Assembly (NCBI GenBank): GCA_001600695.1
Contig: BCKQ01000004.1
Span: 124,001 to 188,000, forward strand
DNA: 64,000 nucleotides
Direction of reading: 5' to 3'
Origin: Ascoidea asiatica
Lineage: Eukaryota > Ascomycota > Saccharomycetes > Ascoideales > Ascoideaceae
Position 1 is the first letter of the stretch. Each line of letters starts with the position of its first letter. Made by a program: the position numbers and the translations under genes. Under the pieces are notes generated by a model. That model searched no databases, was not told the origin of the DNA, and worked only from the letters and a program-made list of their open reading frames with translations. Shown piece by piece: positions 42,885 through 54,223 of this stretch.

Positions 42885-45620
42885 TTACCAAATACTGGCA
42901 AAATCATCTTCTTGTTTGAATATATTCTGCTTAGAACCAGAAAATGGATCACATGAAATTCCATTATTAATAACTGGAGACAACATCAAAGCTGGATTCA
43001 TTGTTGCATTGGATAGTAATGAATTGCTAGAAGCTGCAGAGAAAACAGATGAAAAACTGTTGGTGGAAGTAGTAGAACTGGCAGAGGGTATAGGAGATGC
43101 AGAATTTATACCAATTAATGAATTATTGGCACCAAAATTGTTATTAACAAGATTAAAATCTTCACCATTTAGGTTTACCCCAAGTTCTCCAACGTTTGAT
43201 AAATTATTCACAGAATTTGAATAATCAAATGTAGGCTCTGAGAACATTCTTCTTTGCATTGGTTTTAGTCCATTAATAGCAGGATTCATAAAAGCTGAAG
43301 AAGCAATTGGATTACCAGGCATAGAAAGACTTGGATTAGATCTTAATCCATAAGATAAAGGAGCAGATAAATTTGGGTTTGAGTTTGAAGAATAAAGATC
43401 ATTGATAGATTGAAATTTAGGATATTGAGGAGTACCACATTTAGCTTGTTCGTTAGATGCTATGAAATTAGAAAAGGTATTTGGATTCATATCAGCTATT
43501 GGAGACACAGACACTGGTGAAAAACAAGTGGTATTTGTAACATTATTGATATCTAAAGGAGTTTGTTGAAACTTATTCATAATATCTTGTTGGAATGGAA
43601 CTAATCCAGCATTTATCTGAGGATTTATATAATTATTAGGCAAATGAATTCTTCTGATAACAGTTAGAGCTTCTTCAGGTTTAGAAACTCGTAAAAATTC
43701 CCATAATAAAACAGTTCTAATATTCTTTCTTAAAATATTACTACCGTTTGGGTATTGAAGATCATTTTTGAATAAAATTTGTTTGATTGTAATAGCTCTA
43801 GTTGCAACATCTTTTTGTTTATCTAAAGCATCCTTATCTGTACATTCATCTGAATTTTTATCAATACTTCCAAAAAAAGCAGACCAAAATTCTGGAGCAA
43901 ATTTTAAACCAACAATAGCATTTTTAACACCATTTACTAATTTACTACTTTTGATTTCAACACTATCGGTTAATCTTACAACTTCATGACCAAAAGAATA
44001 AATAACTGTAAGAACAGACCAATTTGTTTCATTGACAGATAAACCTTTTAATTCTAAACTAACATTAGTTTCATATTTTCCACCAGAAGAAAGATCTTCT
44101 GCGGCATTATTATCTAAAGGAACAGATGAATTATCTTTTAATTTTGGTAGAACTATATTAACCATACCATGAACAATAGGAATATTATTAGTTGTTAATT
44201 CATATAAGCTTGGAAATCTTGAAGAAATATTAGCATTTGATTTAATTTTTAATGGAGGATCAAAATCTTTTGATTTTAAATTTGAATACGTATGAGAATT
44301 TGAAGGTTGATCAAAATGAAGATAATTCATTTGAAAATCTTTCAAAGCAACTTCACAAACATCTTTTGAGCTATTACCAGAAATTCTTCTTCTTGGGGAT
44401 TTTCTATAATGAATAGCAGATTGATTTTGAATCATTCTATTTTCACCAATTGATTTTTGAAAAGTGATTTCAGAAAAAACTTCTTCGAATTTTTTCAAAG
44501 ATTCAGAATCTTTTGGACCATTATTAATTAAATCAATTAATTTTGAATTTTTTTTTAAATTTTTAATAACTTGAATATGACTTGAAACTTGTTTTCTAGT
44601 TCTTATTTTATGAGTTTTTTGTAAAATAAAATCAGAAATTAATTCATTTCTACCACAAGATCTTCCACTAACTTTAATTTTACTTAAACCATTTTTTGGA
44701 ATAATTTTTAAAGCTTCTTCAAAAGCAGATTCAACATCTGGACCCCAAACTTCAGTTTCATCATCTTCAATGTTTCTAAGTCTCGTTGAAGTAGAAAGTT
44801 TTGGAACAAAGTTTGAATTATTTGATAAAGAATAATCTTCAGTTGAATTAATATAATTTGAATCAAATTTAAAATGTTTATTTGGAATAAAAGAATTAGT
44901 TGGAATTGGAGCATGAATTGTTAAACCGTTAATATTTGTAATATTAGAATTATTATTAAAATTGTTATCAGATTGAATTTGATTATGAGATGAATTATTA
45001 AGAATAATATTATTTTGAATTTGATTTTGATTTTGATTTTGATTTTGAATTTGAATTTGATTTTGATTTTGATTTTGATTTTGATTTTGATCATTATAAT
45101 CATTTGAAATTTGATCAAAAGATCTTTTTCTTTGAAGAATTTCTGAATTTGAATCAGATTCAGAATCTGTTAAATCATTATCATTTGAATCAGAATTATT
45201 TGAGATTGATTTTGGAAAATTTGAGGTTGGCATAACTTTTCTAACAGATACAGAAGTTTCATGAACTTGAAATACTTGTCTACCATCATTTGAAACAGAA
45301 ATATCAACAATCATTGGTAAATTTTTTTTTTTTGAAATTGAAGAATCTTTTAAAGAATCATTATTTGAGAAATCAGAAGAATTTAATAAACCTAAATTTA
45401 AAGATTTAATGTCATTATCATTATTATTGTTATTATTGTTAATATTGTTATTGTTATTGGTATTGATAATAGAAGTGGAGTTATCAGGAGTTGTTGAAGT
45501 TGTCAAAGATCCATTTGAGTCATTTGTATCTACAACTGAGGAAGTAGATAATGGACTAAAAGAAGAATTTGCGGAATCTAAACTATTAGACTCTTGATTT
45601 AATTGAGATGAGTTAGACAT
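42885..45620 (-). CDS. TEC1: TEA/ATTS-domain transcription factor, Tec1-like
   Basis: The product has 911 residues. The TEA DNA-binding domain is at about 289-360: EVWGPDVESAFEEALKIIP, then GRNELISDFILQKTHKIRTR and KQVSSHIQVIKNLKK, typical of Tec1/AbaA/TEAD. The N-terminus is Asn/Ser-rich with a Gln/Asn run near residues 175-200. A conserved mid-region (LELKGLSVNETNWSVLTVIYSFG, FAPEFWSAFFGSIDK) resembles the segment downstream of the TEA domain in yeast Tec1 relatives. Tec1 drives filamentous growth and, in Candida, biofilm genes; the same role here is an inference. It is longer than S. cerevisiae Tec1 (486). Confidence 0.88.
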   Translation of the reverse strand: MSNSSQLNQESNSLDSANSSFSPLSTSSVVDTNDSNGSLTTSTTPDNSTSIINTNNNNNINNNNNNNDNDIKSLNLGLLNSSDFSNNDSLKDSSISKKKNLPMIVDISVSNDGRQVFQVHETSVSVRKVMPTSNFPKSISNNSDSNDNDLTDSESDSNSEILQRKRSFDQISNDYNDQNQNQNQNQNQIQIQNQNQNQNQIQNNIILNNSSHNQIQSDNNFNNNSNITNINGLTIHAPIPTNSFIPNKHFKFDSNYINSTEDYSLSNNSNFVPKLSTSTRLRNIEDDETEVWGPDVESAFEEALKIIPKNGLSKIKVSGRSCGRNELISDFILQKTHKIRTRKQVSSHIQVIKNLKKNSKLIDLINNGPKDSESLKKFEEVFSEITFQKSIGENRMIQNQSAIHYRKSPRRRISGNSSKDVCEVALKDFQMNYLHFDQPSNSHTYSNLKSKDFDPPLKIKSNANISSRFPSLYELTTNNIPIVHGMVNIVLPKLKDNSSVPLDNNAAEDLSSGGKYETNVSLELKGLSVNETNWSVLTVIYSFGHEVVRLTDSVEIKSSKLVNGVKNAIVGLKFAPEFWSAFFGSIDKNSDECTDKDALDKQKDVATRAITIKQILFKNDLQYPNGSNILRKNIRTVLLWEFLRVSKPEEALTVIRRIHLPNNYINPQINAGLVPFQQDIMNKFQQTPLDINNVTNTTCFSPVSVSPIADMNPNTFSNFIASNEQAKCGTPQYPKFQSINDLYSSNSNPNLSAPLSYGLRSNPSLSMPGNPIASSAFMNPAINGLKPMQRRMFSEPTFDYSNSVNNLSNVGELGVNLNGEDFNLVNNNFGANNSLIGINSASPIPSASSTTSTNSFSSVFSAASSNSLLSNATMNPALMLSPVINNGISCDPFSGSKQNIFKQEDDFASIW

Positions 45621-48600
45621 AATTAAATTATTGAATTATTGAATTATTGAATAATTGAATATATTGATAAGTTTGATTTATTTAAAGGAATGAATTTTTT
45701 GATATAATTTAGGAATTATAAGAAATTTATATCAAAATAAAGTAAGGGAAAGGAAAGTAAAGTATAAAAATATATATTTTTTAAGTAAAAAATTTTAAAG
45801 GAATGTATTAAGTTAGTTGAATAATTATTAATTAAATTAATAATAAGTATAACTTTGTTTGTAATATTTTGATATTATAAATTGATGAGTTAAAGTAAAT
45901 AAATTATAAAAGTAAAGGATTGAATTTTATAATTTAAAAATTTAAAATATTATTGGCATAAGATAATATATTTATTGATATATTGGTTGATATGATTATA
46001 GATTGAAGGAATGAATGAATGAATGAATGAATGTATTAGTTAATTAATTATTGAATAAAATTGAATAATTTTAGATAAATATTTATTATAAAATGAAAAT
46101 AGTTGTTATAGCAAGATAAAGATTTTTAGTTCTTAGATAAAAGAGTGTATAAGTGAGTAAAAATTGAAGAGTATTGATCAAATGAAAACTTCAATTCATA
46201 AAAAATAAAGATTGAATAAAGATTGATTAGTATTGATTAGTATTGATTAGTTTTGATTGATATTGAATAATAAGAAAACAGTTAATATACAGAAGTTTGT
46301 AAGACTATTTCTAATTTATCAGTGAATTATTAGTTGATTATATGAGATGATAAAATAATTTGGCGGTTGATTAATGAAGTAGTAAGATATCAATATATAT
46401 ATATTGGTTTATATTCAGATATTGATATTGATATTGATATTAATATTAATAATTATTTAGATGAATTTGTGGGTTATAAAGGGCAAAAAGAATAAAAAAA
46501 AGATAAAATTAGTGAAATTGAAGGAAAATAAATGAAAATAAATGAATAAATTAAAGGGCAATAAACAAAAGGAAAATTTGTATGGGATTGAACATTAGTT
46601 TTAATAACAATTCCAGTTTTAATAAGAGTAAGAAGAATAAAAAGAATAATAAGAATAGTGCAGTAACTTTACAGTGATTGTTGATATTTTGCTCATTATT
46701 GATAAGTAGAACGGTAACAGTAATAATTATTGGTGTTGGAGGTCAGATCTCAACTAACCACAGAAAAGTTACAGCACGACCACAACAAACCCACAGCAGG
46801 ACACCACTACGTTACCGTTCCAGAGACTCACTGATTCTGATATTCTCAGGTCTCAACCACACCACTCCCCATATCAGACTGCTCTTGTTCTGCAAAGCCC
46901 AGGGGTAATTACGTGCCCGGCCACGCATCTGTACTTTGTTGTACAACTCTGCTAAATACATGTATAAAGGCGCGCTGGCCAGCACCACAGGTATTATGGC
47001 CAATTACAACGCAATAAAAATGCCAAATCTGTACCCAGAACTATACAGAACAGGCCAGGACCCAGTCTTCGTACGAGATCCTTGTTGAAAAACCTGGTGC
47101 GAAAACTTGGTACGCTTCTCTCCCTCAATCAAGATAATATGTTTCACCAATTGGGAACCATCCACTTGGTCCGCAAAAAATGAAGCTGGTTATATAAATA
47201 CTGTTTCAAAAGACCAGAACATGTGATCACTTTGAATCCTAATCATGAAAATTAATAAAATCAGATAAAAAAAATACTTAATTACTCAGGGGAGCCATTT
47301 ACCAAGAGCTGGATTATAATCTAAATTACAAAAAGATCAAGTTTACAAAACTTCCGAATTTTTGAAACACCAAAAACTCTGTCTTCGAATGCTTGCATAA
47401 GTATGTTCCAGCAACAGCAACATAATAGGCAGGAACACAACCTTTCTCCAATCTTCAAACAGAGACCTTAGCAAAAGTGTGCCTAGAAGTTATAAAAATT
47501 ATTTATTCTCCTTGTTGAGATCATCTGATTTCACCGATTGTAATAGAGGAAATATGTCCTAAATTTAAAGTGTTGCTTAATCCAGTACTAATAATCAATT
47601 TCAAAACATTGCCTCGTGCTAGTTCTGCCGGGTAAGAGAATTTCTTATTTTTGTTTGTTTTATGTTAGCTTTTATTTTTAGAAGTAGCTTTCGAATCGGT
47701 TTGGTAACTGCAACCGGTGCGGTAAACAACTAAGGTCACTGCTAGCTATTGCGCCAGTAGCAAATCATATCCCCAAGTAAATGGATACAAAAAATCATTT
47801 GTTTTGAAAATAAAACCCACCATATTGGTGATATCGGAGCACATGATATTTTTGGAAAAGCATAACCATTATTATGGCGACTTTAACATATTTTCTAAGA
47901 ATTTTATTTAAATCTTGTATACAGTGTTTTTTTTTGATTGGGAAAAAAATATTTTTGTTTTATTTTTTTTAAAATTTAAATCAATCTCTGAAGTTAATTG
48001 AACAGTTGATTTATAAAAAATTGTTGAAATAGCAATTTTACCCAAGTTTATTGTTCGATGATAACAGTAATAATAATATCTCACACCACTTCGATTTTCG
48101 CTAACTTCTTTGATTAAATATTTAGCTCTCTCTGATTATTCAATTAAAGAAACAATCTCATTGTTACAAATCAAATCTCGAGCCAATGTTTTCAAGCAAA
48201 TGTTCAAGTCCTAAGTGAAGATTTCAAAAAAAAGAAGTTCCAATCATACAAAAAGTATTACTCCCAACAGTCAAAAATAGACCAAGGGAATTCATGAAAC
48301 AGTTTGATGAAATAGGTTTAGAATCATTGTTTATTCTTACAGTAAAGAGCTTAGTATTTGTCAAAAAAATCGAAATCAAATTCAAAGCATTTACAAGAAG
48401 AAAATTTCAAACACATTGGCATTATGGAACTCATTTTCTCTTCTAATTTCGTTTTCATACTTATGTTTATTTGCAATTAAATCCATGTTGAAGTTTTGTG
48501 AATTTTCAAATGCTACTAGTTTTTCAAGATCTATATTTAAGTTCGAGTTAATATTTTTATAGAAACAAAATATTTAGGTAACAAACTATTCTATATATAT

Positions 48601-49509
48601 ATTAAATAAAATGGCTATGAAACATATAACTAAGAAGTGATGAGTGTTAGCAATGGAATTAATAAATTTAAGATTAATTAAGGTTATACTTCAATATGCC
48701 ACTAAATACTTAAATACTTAAATACTTAAATGCTATTATACTACTTGTAAGTTGGTGATTTATATCCAATTAATCCTAAAATTAAAAGAATATGATCCCT
48801 GAAGTTGGCTACATTTATGCACATGACATGTTAACAAAATATTGAATAGGTCCTAAGTAATCCAAGATATGCTTTACTGTATATCGTAAAACAATTGGTG
48901 TTATCTATGAGTCACCTGACACTTACTAAAGATTCCTGGTAATGCAGGGGTATAGTGCTAATAGAGGGCTGTATTGCTGCTTTGTAGTTGTGCTCTGTGG
49001 GAGTGACTTTACTGTGTGAGAACCAGGGGTTGATGATGAGCACGGAACCCGCTTCGAGGGCTCTCTTTCGTTTCCTCGTTTTACCCTCGGGCTCTATTTT
49101 CTTACGGTTAGTTGAATTTCCATAATTGGAAATAATCAAATTTCAAATTTTATGGCACTTGTCTTGTCACGGGACTTGCTGTTGATCTCTGGCCGGAACC
49201 ATTAACCAACTCATAAATTCCGGCTTTGACACATCTCTACATAAAATAACGGGTTAAATGCTAATGTTAATGGTGTAACGTTACCGTTGGTAAAATTACT
49301 ATGTTGCTTGAATGAATATTGATTAAAATTGGAAATTGGAAATTGGATATTAGATATTGGTGAATATTGGGATTAGATTCAATTTGATAGAATTAAAGCT
49401 ACTCTAGATTAAATTGAAATTTTAAATAATTTATTGATAAAATAAATAAATATATGCTTTAGATATATGCATTGTTTTTATTTTTTATGAATATTAAGAA
49501 CTTTGAAAA
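45621..49509. promoter_or_regulatory. Very long divergent intergenic region TEC1 / APL1
   Basis: 3.9 kb without a convincing gene. The TEC1-proximal kilobase is AT-rich with GAAT repeats (46014-46033) and GATATT repeats (about 46420-46445). A GC-richer island spans about 46740-47110, with palindromes GTTGTACAAC (46938-46947) and GCTGGCCAGC (46976-46985). CGGTAA/TTACCG words lie at 46712, 46812, 47720 and 49281. A TATA-like TTATATAAATAC sits near 47192. A second GC-richer patch lies at about 48930-49220. Short open frames (46678-46908 plus, 48912-49139 minus) look accidental. Confidence 0.45.
48219..48446 (+). other. Possible protein-coding remnant (open frame)
   Basis: A 75-codon frame is open here (ATG at 48294, TAA 48444-48446) with unusually protein-like composition for AT-rich intergenic DNA: PTVKNRPREFMKQFDEIGL and FKAFTRRKFQTHWHYG. 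On the opposite strand about 48425-48585 is also open with similar character (KLVAFENSQNFNMDLIANKH). I recognise neither. Either could be a decayed exon or chance. Confidence 0.2.
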
Positions 49510-51825
49510 ATGAATGATAGTAAATATTTTATAAAAGCTAAAGCAGCTGAAATTAAAATTGAACTTCAACAAAGTGATAAAAAACCAAAAAATGCTTTAA
49601 TTAAAAAAAAAAATATTGTTAAAAAAATAATTGCAAATATAACTTTAAATAATAATGAAATGGTTCAATTATTTTCTGAAATTATAATTTTATTTAAAAT
49701 TAATGATCTTGATCTTAAAAGAATGTGTAATTTTTATATTTTAAATTATTATATATATAATAAAAAAGCTGCTTTAGATTGTTTACCAATTTTTTTAAAT
49801 GATTTAAATGATACAGATCCTTTATTAAGATCTTTAGCAATAAAATCTTCTTCATTAATATTTTTAAAAGAATATATTTTAAAAATTTTACCAATTTTAA
49901 AAAATTTATTAAATGATTCTGATCCATATGTTAGAAAAACTTCATGTTTTGCAGTTTCAAAAGTTTTTGAACATGATCCAAAATTAGTTCAATCTCAAGG
50001 TTTAATTGATGATCTTAATTATTTATTAACATCTGACTCAAATTCAATTGTTGTATCTTCTGCTTTAGCAGCTTTAAATGATATTACTGAACATTCAACA
50101 ACTTTACAATTAACTATAGATAAATCTCATGCATTAAATTTAATGAAAAATTTATCAAAATGTAATGAATGGTCTCAAGTTAATATATTAAATTCAATTT
50201 TATCTTTTGTACCACAATCAACAAATGATTCAATAAATTTAATTGAAAATATTTTACCAGTTTTACAACATGAAAATACTTCAATTGTTTTAAATGGTAT
50301 AAAAGCAATTGTTTATTTATCAAATTATGTTAAATCACCACAAGATATAATTCCAACTTTACCAAAAAAAATTGGTAATTCATTAGTATTTTTATTAACA
50401 AAACCACCCGAAATTCAATTTTTATTATTAAGAAATGTTATATTATTATTATTATCAAAACCATCTTTAATTCAATTAGATGTAACTATGTTTTTTTGTA
50501 AATATACTGATCCAATTTATGTTAAAGATACAAAATTAGAAATTATTTATCTCTTAGCAACTTCAGAAAATTTAAAAATTGTTTTAAGAGAATTAGAGGA
50601 ATATGCAACAGAAATTGATATCCAAATGGCAAGAAAAGCTATAAGAGCTATAGGTAATTTATCAATAAAATTAGAAGAAGCTTCAATACCTTCTGCTCAA
50701 GTTTTAACTGATTTAATTTCATCTGGTGTACCATATATTGTTCAAGAAAGTGTAATTGTAATAAAAAATATTTTTAGAAAATATCCTGGTAAATTTAATG
50801 ATATATTATTAAATGTAATAATTTCAAAAATTGATTTAATTGAAGAAAGTGAAGCAAAATGTTCAATGATTTGGATTTTAGGTGAATATTGTGAATTTAT
50901 TGAAAATTCAACAAATTTTCTAGAAGATTTTGCATTTAGTTTTAAAGATGATTCATTTGATGTTAAACTAACAATGTTAACATCATGTATAAAATTATAT
51001 TTAAAATCAGAATTTTATCCAAAAATTTTTTCAAAAAAAGAAATTGAAAAAGAATCAAAAGAACAAAAATTATTATTAAAAGTTTTAAAAGAAGCTACAG
51101 AAAATTCAGATAACCCAGATATTAGAGATAGAGCATATTTTTATTGGAGATTATTAAGTTCACAAGGTAAATTTCCTGGAACAGGAAATGAAATCATGCT
51201 TAAAACTTTACCACAAATTTCTTCAGAACAAGATAAATTAGATCCTATAATTTTAGAGGAATTAGAATTAAATATTGGAACTTTGGCAAGTATATATTTA
51301 AAACCTGTTACACAAGTATTTCGATTATCGAAACAAAAATTATTAATCAATAGTCCTGCATTACAAAAATCATATAATCTTAAACTTGATTTAAATAATT
51401 CTAAAAACAAAAGTATTCTGGATAAAAATCCATTTTCATTTTCTAATGATTTAATTAATATAAATTCAAATAATAATATAAATAATAATCGAAATAATAA
51501 TAATCGAAATTCAAGTGGAGTTTCAAGTCATGAACCACAAGAAATTAAACATCCTTCAAAAACTTCAACCACATATTTAATTCCAACAAGAAAAGAAGAA
51601 TCAGATAAATTATCACCAATGAGTGCTGGAGCAGGAGATTTAAGTTTTAATATGGATGAACAATTAGATCTTGATAATTCAAGAAGAAGTATGGAACCAT
51701 TACATAGAAATAATTTAAATCTTGAAGAATTTGACTCAGGACTGAATAAACCAAGAAAGAATAAATTTGTAAGAAGAATGAGTATGAAAAGTGGTAATTT
51801 ATTACACAAACCAAGATATAAGTGA
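49510..51825 (+). CDS. APL1: AP-2 adaptor beta subunit Apl1
   Basis: Beta-adaptin of the clathrin adaptor AP-2 at the plasma membrane. The 771 residues compare with 700 for S. cerevisiae Apl1. The trunk of alpha-helical repeats matches Apl1 rather than Apl2: start MNDSKYFIKAKAAEIKIELQ, ALIKKKNIVKKIIANITLNN, PPEIQFLLLRNVILLLLSKP, YATEIDIQMARKAIRAIGNL and LELNIGTLASIYLKPVTQVFR. The C-terminus FVRRMSMKSG matches the Apl1 tail LLRKLSMK. No ear domain is evident, as in yeast Apl1; the C-terminal 170 residues are Asn/Ser-rich linker. Confidence 0.93.
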   Translation: MNDSKYFIKAKAAEIKIELQQSDKKPKNALIKKKNIVKKIIANITLNNNEMVQLFSEIIILFKINDLDLKRMCNFYILNYYIYNKKAALDCLPIFLNDLNDTDPLLRSLAIKSSSLIFLKEYILKILPILKNLLNDSDPYVRKTSCFAVSKVFEHDPKLVQSQGLIDDLNYLLTSDSNSIVVSSALAALNDITEHSTTLQLTIDKSHALNLMKNLSKCNEWSQVNILNSILSFVPQSTNDSINLIENILPVLQHENTSIVLNGIKAIVYLSNYVKSPQDIIPTLPKKIGNSLVFLLTKPPEIQFLLLRNVILLLLSKPSLIQLDVTMFFCKYTDPIYVKDTKLEIIYLLATSENLKIVLRELEEYATEIDIQMARKAIRAIGNLSIKLEEASIPSAQVLTDLISSGVPYIVQESVIVIKNIFRKYPGKFNDILLNVIISKIDLIEESEAKCSMIWILGEYCEFIENSTNFLEDFAFSFKDDSFDVKLTMLTSCIKLYLKSEFYPKIFSKKEIEKESKEQKLLLKVLKEATENSDNPDIRDRAYFYWRLLSSQGKFPGTGNEIMLKTLPQISSEQDKLDPIILEELELNIGTLASIYLKPVTQVFRLSKQKLLINSPALQKSYNLKLDLNNSKNKSILDKNPFSFSNDLININSNNNINNNRNNNNRNSSGVSSHEPQEIKHPSKTSTTYLIPTRKEESDKLSPMSAGAGDLSFNMDEQLDLDNSRRSMEPLHRNNLNLEEFDSGLNKPRKNKFVRRMSMKSGNLLHKPRYK

Positions 51826-53197
51826 TTTAATTTACTTAAATAATTCAATCAGTAGAAAATGATATAATACAGTATAATATAAAACGATAATATAAAAGGG
51901 TATTCTCGACGTGAGACCAAATACACGGATCTCAGGAAGGGTTTTTTTTCTTCGAGCTCTTCCGATTTCCTCAGTCGGTCGAAATTGCCAGATGAGGCCT
52001 TTTCCTGCAGGTCTGCCCCCAGATCCGCCCTGGGGATGAGTCCGGAGAGTTCGTCTGCATTGGGAAAGAGCCTGAAAGGGCAGAAACTGAAAAAATGGCG
52101 ACGTAATCAGATCGTTTTTGACTGTTTATTTCAACGAAACATAAATAAAGAGAATAAAGAGAAGAGAATATAGGAAATGAATGAAATCAAATATCATAAA
52201 CAAAATAAAGCAGTGCCAATTTTACTATCTTCCTTATTCAGTAACTGCGAATAGTGGTATCTTCTTTTTTCAGCATAATTTGTGTATTGTTCCAGTTACT
52301 CATTTAAGTGCAGTTGCAAATCAGGAAAACAAAAGAAAAAAGGGATAGCTTGATTTTTACTTTATTTACATTATTTACTTCAATAGATCTGGCAATGCTT
52401 TAATTCATAATTTCTTAAATCAGATGTAAACAATCAAATCTGTATTTGTTAAATAATAATTGCTTAGATTTTGAAAGAAAAAAGACCTTACTTCGCCTAA
52501 AAGAGTAATACCCTTTTATTTTAATGGAGAAATTAAGTTAAATTTAATATAATTATTATTTATCCAAATTCAGAATAATTGGATTCAGAATATTGTATAT
52601 CCTTACTTGATACTTAAGCTATCTTTATAATAGATAAATTTCATTATTTTTATTTTTGTTGTTATTGTTTTTGTTATTTTGATCTTTCTTTTTTTATCTC
52701 CTTAATTTATTATTTCTGGAATTTTAGAATATCATAAATTATATATAAATAATAATGATTTTCTTTATTCTATTTTATTTTCATAATTTTTATTTTTTAC
52801 TTTGATTTTCCAATTCAATTAAATCATTATTCACTTCCAAAATTCTTTTTCAAAAATTATTAAAAATTAATGTCTCAATTCTGTCATTCGCTTATTCAAT
52901 ATTCTTCATTAATTTATAAATTATATAAATAATTGATTAAAATTTTGTATTATAATTTCATTCCTTTAATTATCTTCAATTCAATCTTTTAATTTATCCA
53001 TTCGTTCAATCATTTACTTATTTATTCACTTAAGTATTCACTTAAGTATTCTCTCAATCATTATATCAATCATTTTTTTAATTAACTGTATTTTATCAAC
53101 TATATCCATTCATTTAAAAGAAATTTATACAGTATATATATATATATATATCTTAATTTGAGCAGATATTAAAAATCATATCATAATATTAATTAAG
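51826..53197 (+). promoter_or_regulatory. Upstream region of homeodomain gene
   Basis: 1372 bp. It begins with APL1 3' sequence, then the GC-rich structured island described separately (51905-52119), then about 1 kb of AT-rich sequence ending in a (TA)n run at 53133-53151, about 45 bp before the start codon. Confidence 0.4.
51905..52119 (+). ncRNA. Candidate structured RNA (three successive hairpins)
   Basis: A GC-rich island in AT-rich intergenic DNA with strong self-complementarity. Hairpin 1 pairs TGAG (51912-51915) and CC (51917-51918) with GG (51927-51928) and CTCA (51931-51934). Hairpin 2 is a 7-bp stem, CGATTTC (51963-51969) with GAAATTG (51981-51987). Hairpin 3 pairs AGGCCTTTTCCTGCAG (51995-52010) with CTGCA (52055-52059) and GGGAAAGAGCCT (52062-52073); one mismatch, one wobble and a 2-nt bulge interrupt the stem. 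It encloses a further stem, CCCCAG (52017-52022) with CTGGGG (52030-52035). T8 at 51942-51949 and T5 at 52115-52119 could act as Pol III terminators. No known RNA family is recognised; strand and transcription are unproven. Confidence 0.35.
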
Positions 53198-54223
53198 ATG
53201 AATAATTTTAATAATTTTAATAAGCAGAATAATCTAAATAATCATAATAATATCAACAATATTATTTCAGCAAAAACAAATACTACAACTTTCATTTTAC
53301 CTCCAGTCTCAAAACTTTTATCCCCAAGATATAGTATTGATTCAGATCCTTTTTATAATAAATCTTTTAATTCTTATTTAAACTCAAATTTTAATTCAAA
53401 TTTCACTCCTTCAAATAATAATAGTAATAACAATAATGATAATAGTACTAATAACGAACTCTCTTTACCAAGCTTTTCAAGAACTTTTAATCATCTATTA
53501 ACTCCTCAAGCTACTCCTTCTGATGAAAGAACTCATTTTTTACCAATAAATCTTCACTCTCCAAAATCAATATCAAATAATTTTATTGACCAATATCCCA
53601 CTCCAGAAACTTCATATGTTTATTCACCGACTTCTAATGATAAATTTATCATTAATATTGATAATCAAAATCTAAATCTTAAAACTAAAAAAAATTCAAA
53701 TTCTATCAATTTTTTCAATACAACTATTTCAAATTCAATGACAAATCCATTGGAAAATTCATTACAAAATTCACTACAAAATTCAATAAAATCTAATAAA
53801 CCTTTGGTGTCTTCATTTTCTTCATCAAATTTTCCATCAAATTCAAAAATAATAATGCCAATAACTAAAAAAAAAAGTAAAAACAAAATTATTAAAACAA
53901 AATCTAAAGTTAAAGAACCAATGACTTTTGCTTTTATTTCTCATTCAATAAAAACTTATCCAACTAAAGAACCTGAAATTGATAATATTCAACTAGCTAG
54001 AAGAAAAAGAAGAAGAACAACAAGAAATGAACAAAATATTCTTCAGGATGAATTTAAATTAGGTACAACTCCAAATAAATTAAGAAGAATTCAAATAGCA
54101 AATAAAGTGGGTATGACTGAAAAAACTGTTCAAATTTGGTTTCAAAATAGAAGACAAAGTCTTAAAAAAAATAATAAAAAATTATTATTAAAAAATGAAC
54201 AAAATTCTTTGAAAACTGCTTAA
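53198..54223 (+). CDS. Homeodomain transcription factor, Yox1/Yhp1-like
   Basis: The product has 341 residues. An atypically basic homeodomain lies at about 268-330: RRKRRRTTRNEQNILQDEF, LRRIQIANKVGMTEKTVQIW, then WFQNRRQSLKKN. Recognition-helix residues WFQNRR, including Asn51, are intact. Yox1 and Yhp1 of S. cerevisiae share the KRRRT, ILQ and MTEKAVQIWFQN features and repress M/G1 genes with Mcm1; the same role here is inferred. The N-terminus has the short motif FILPPVSKLLSPR, also Yox1-like, within Asn/Ser-rich sequence. The start is the first ATG after the (TA)n run. Confidence 0.83.
   Translation: MNNFNNFNKQNNLNNHNNINNIISAKTNTTTFILPPVSKLLSPRYSIDSDPFYNKSFNSYLNSNFNSNFTPSNNNSNNNNDNSTNNELSLPSFSRTFNHLLTPQATPSDERTHFLPINLHSPKSISNNFIDQYPTPETSYVYSPTSNDKFIINIDNQNLNLKTKKNSNSINFFNTTISNSMTNPLENSLQNSLQNSIKSNKPLVSSFSSSNFPSNSKIIMPITKKKSKNKIIKTKSKVKEPMTFAFISHSIKTYPTKEPEIDNIQLARRKRRRTTRNEQNILQDEFKLGTTPNKLRRIQIANKVGMTEKTVQIWFQNRRQSLKKNNKKLLLKNEQNSLKTA

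Noticed and set aside
46678-46908. 76-codon open frame upstream of TEC1
   Set aside because: No domain, poor start context, and lies across the edge of a GC-richer island.
48912-49139. 75-codon minus-strand open frame and tRNA-like look
   Set aside because: No B-box, no clover-leaf pairing, and the peptide has no family character.
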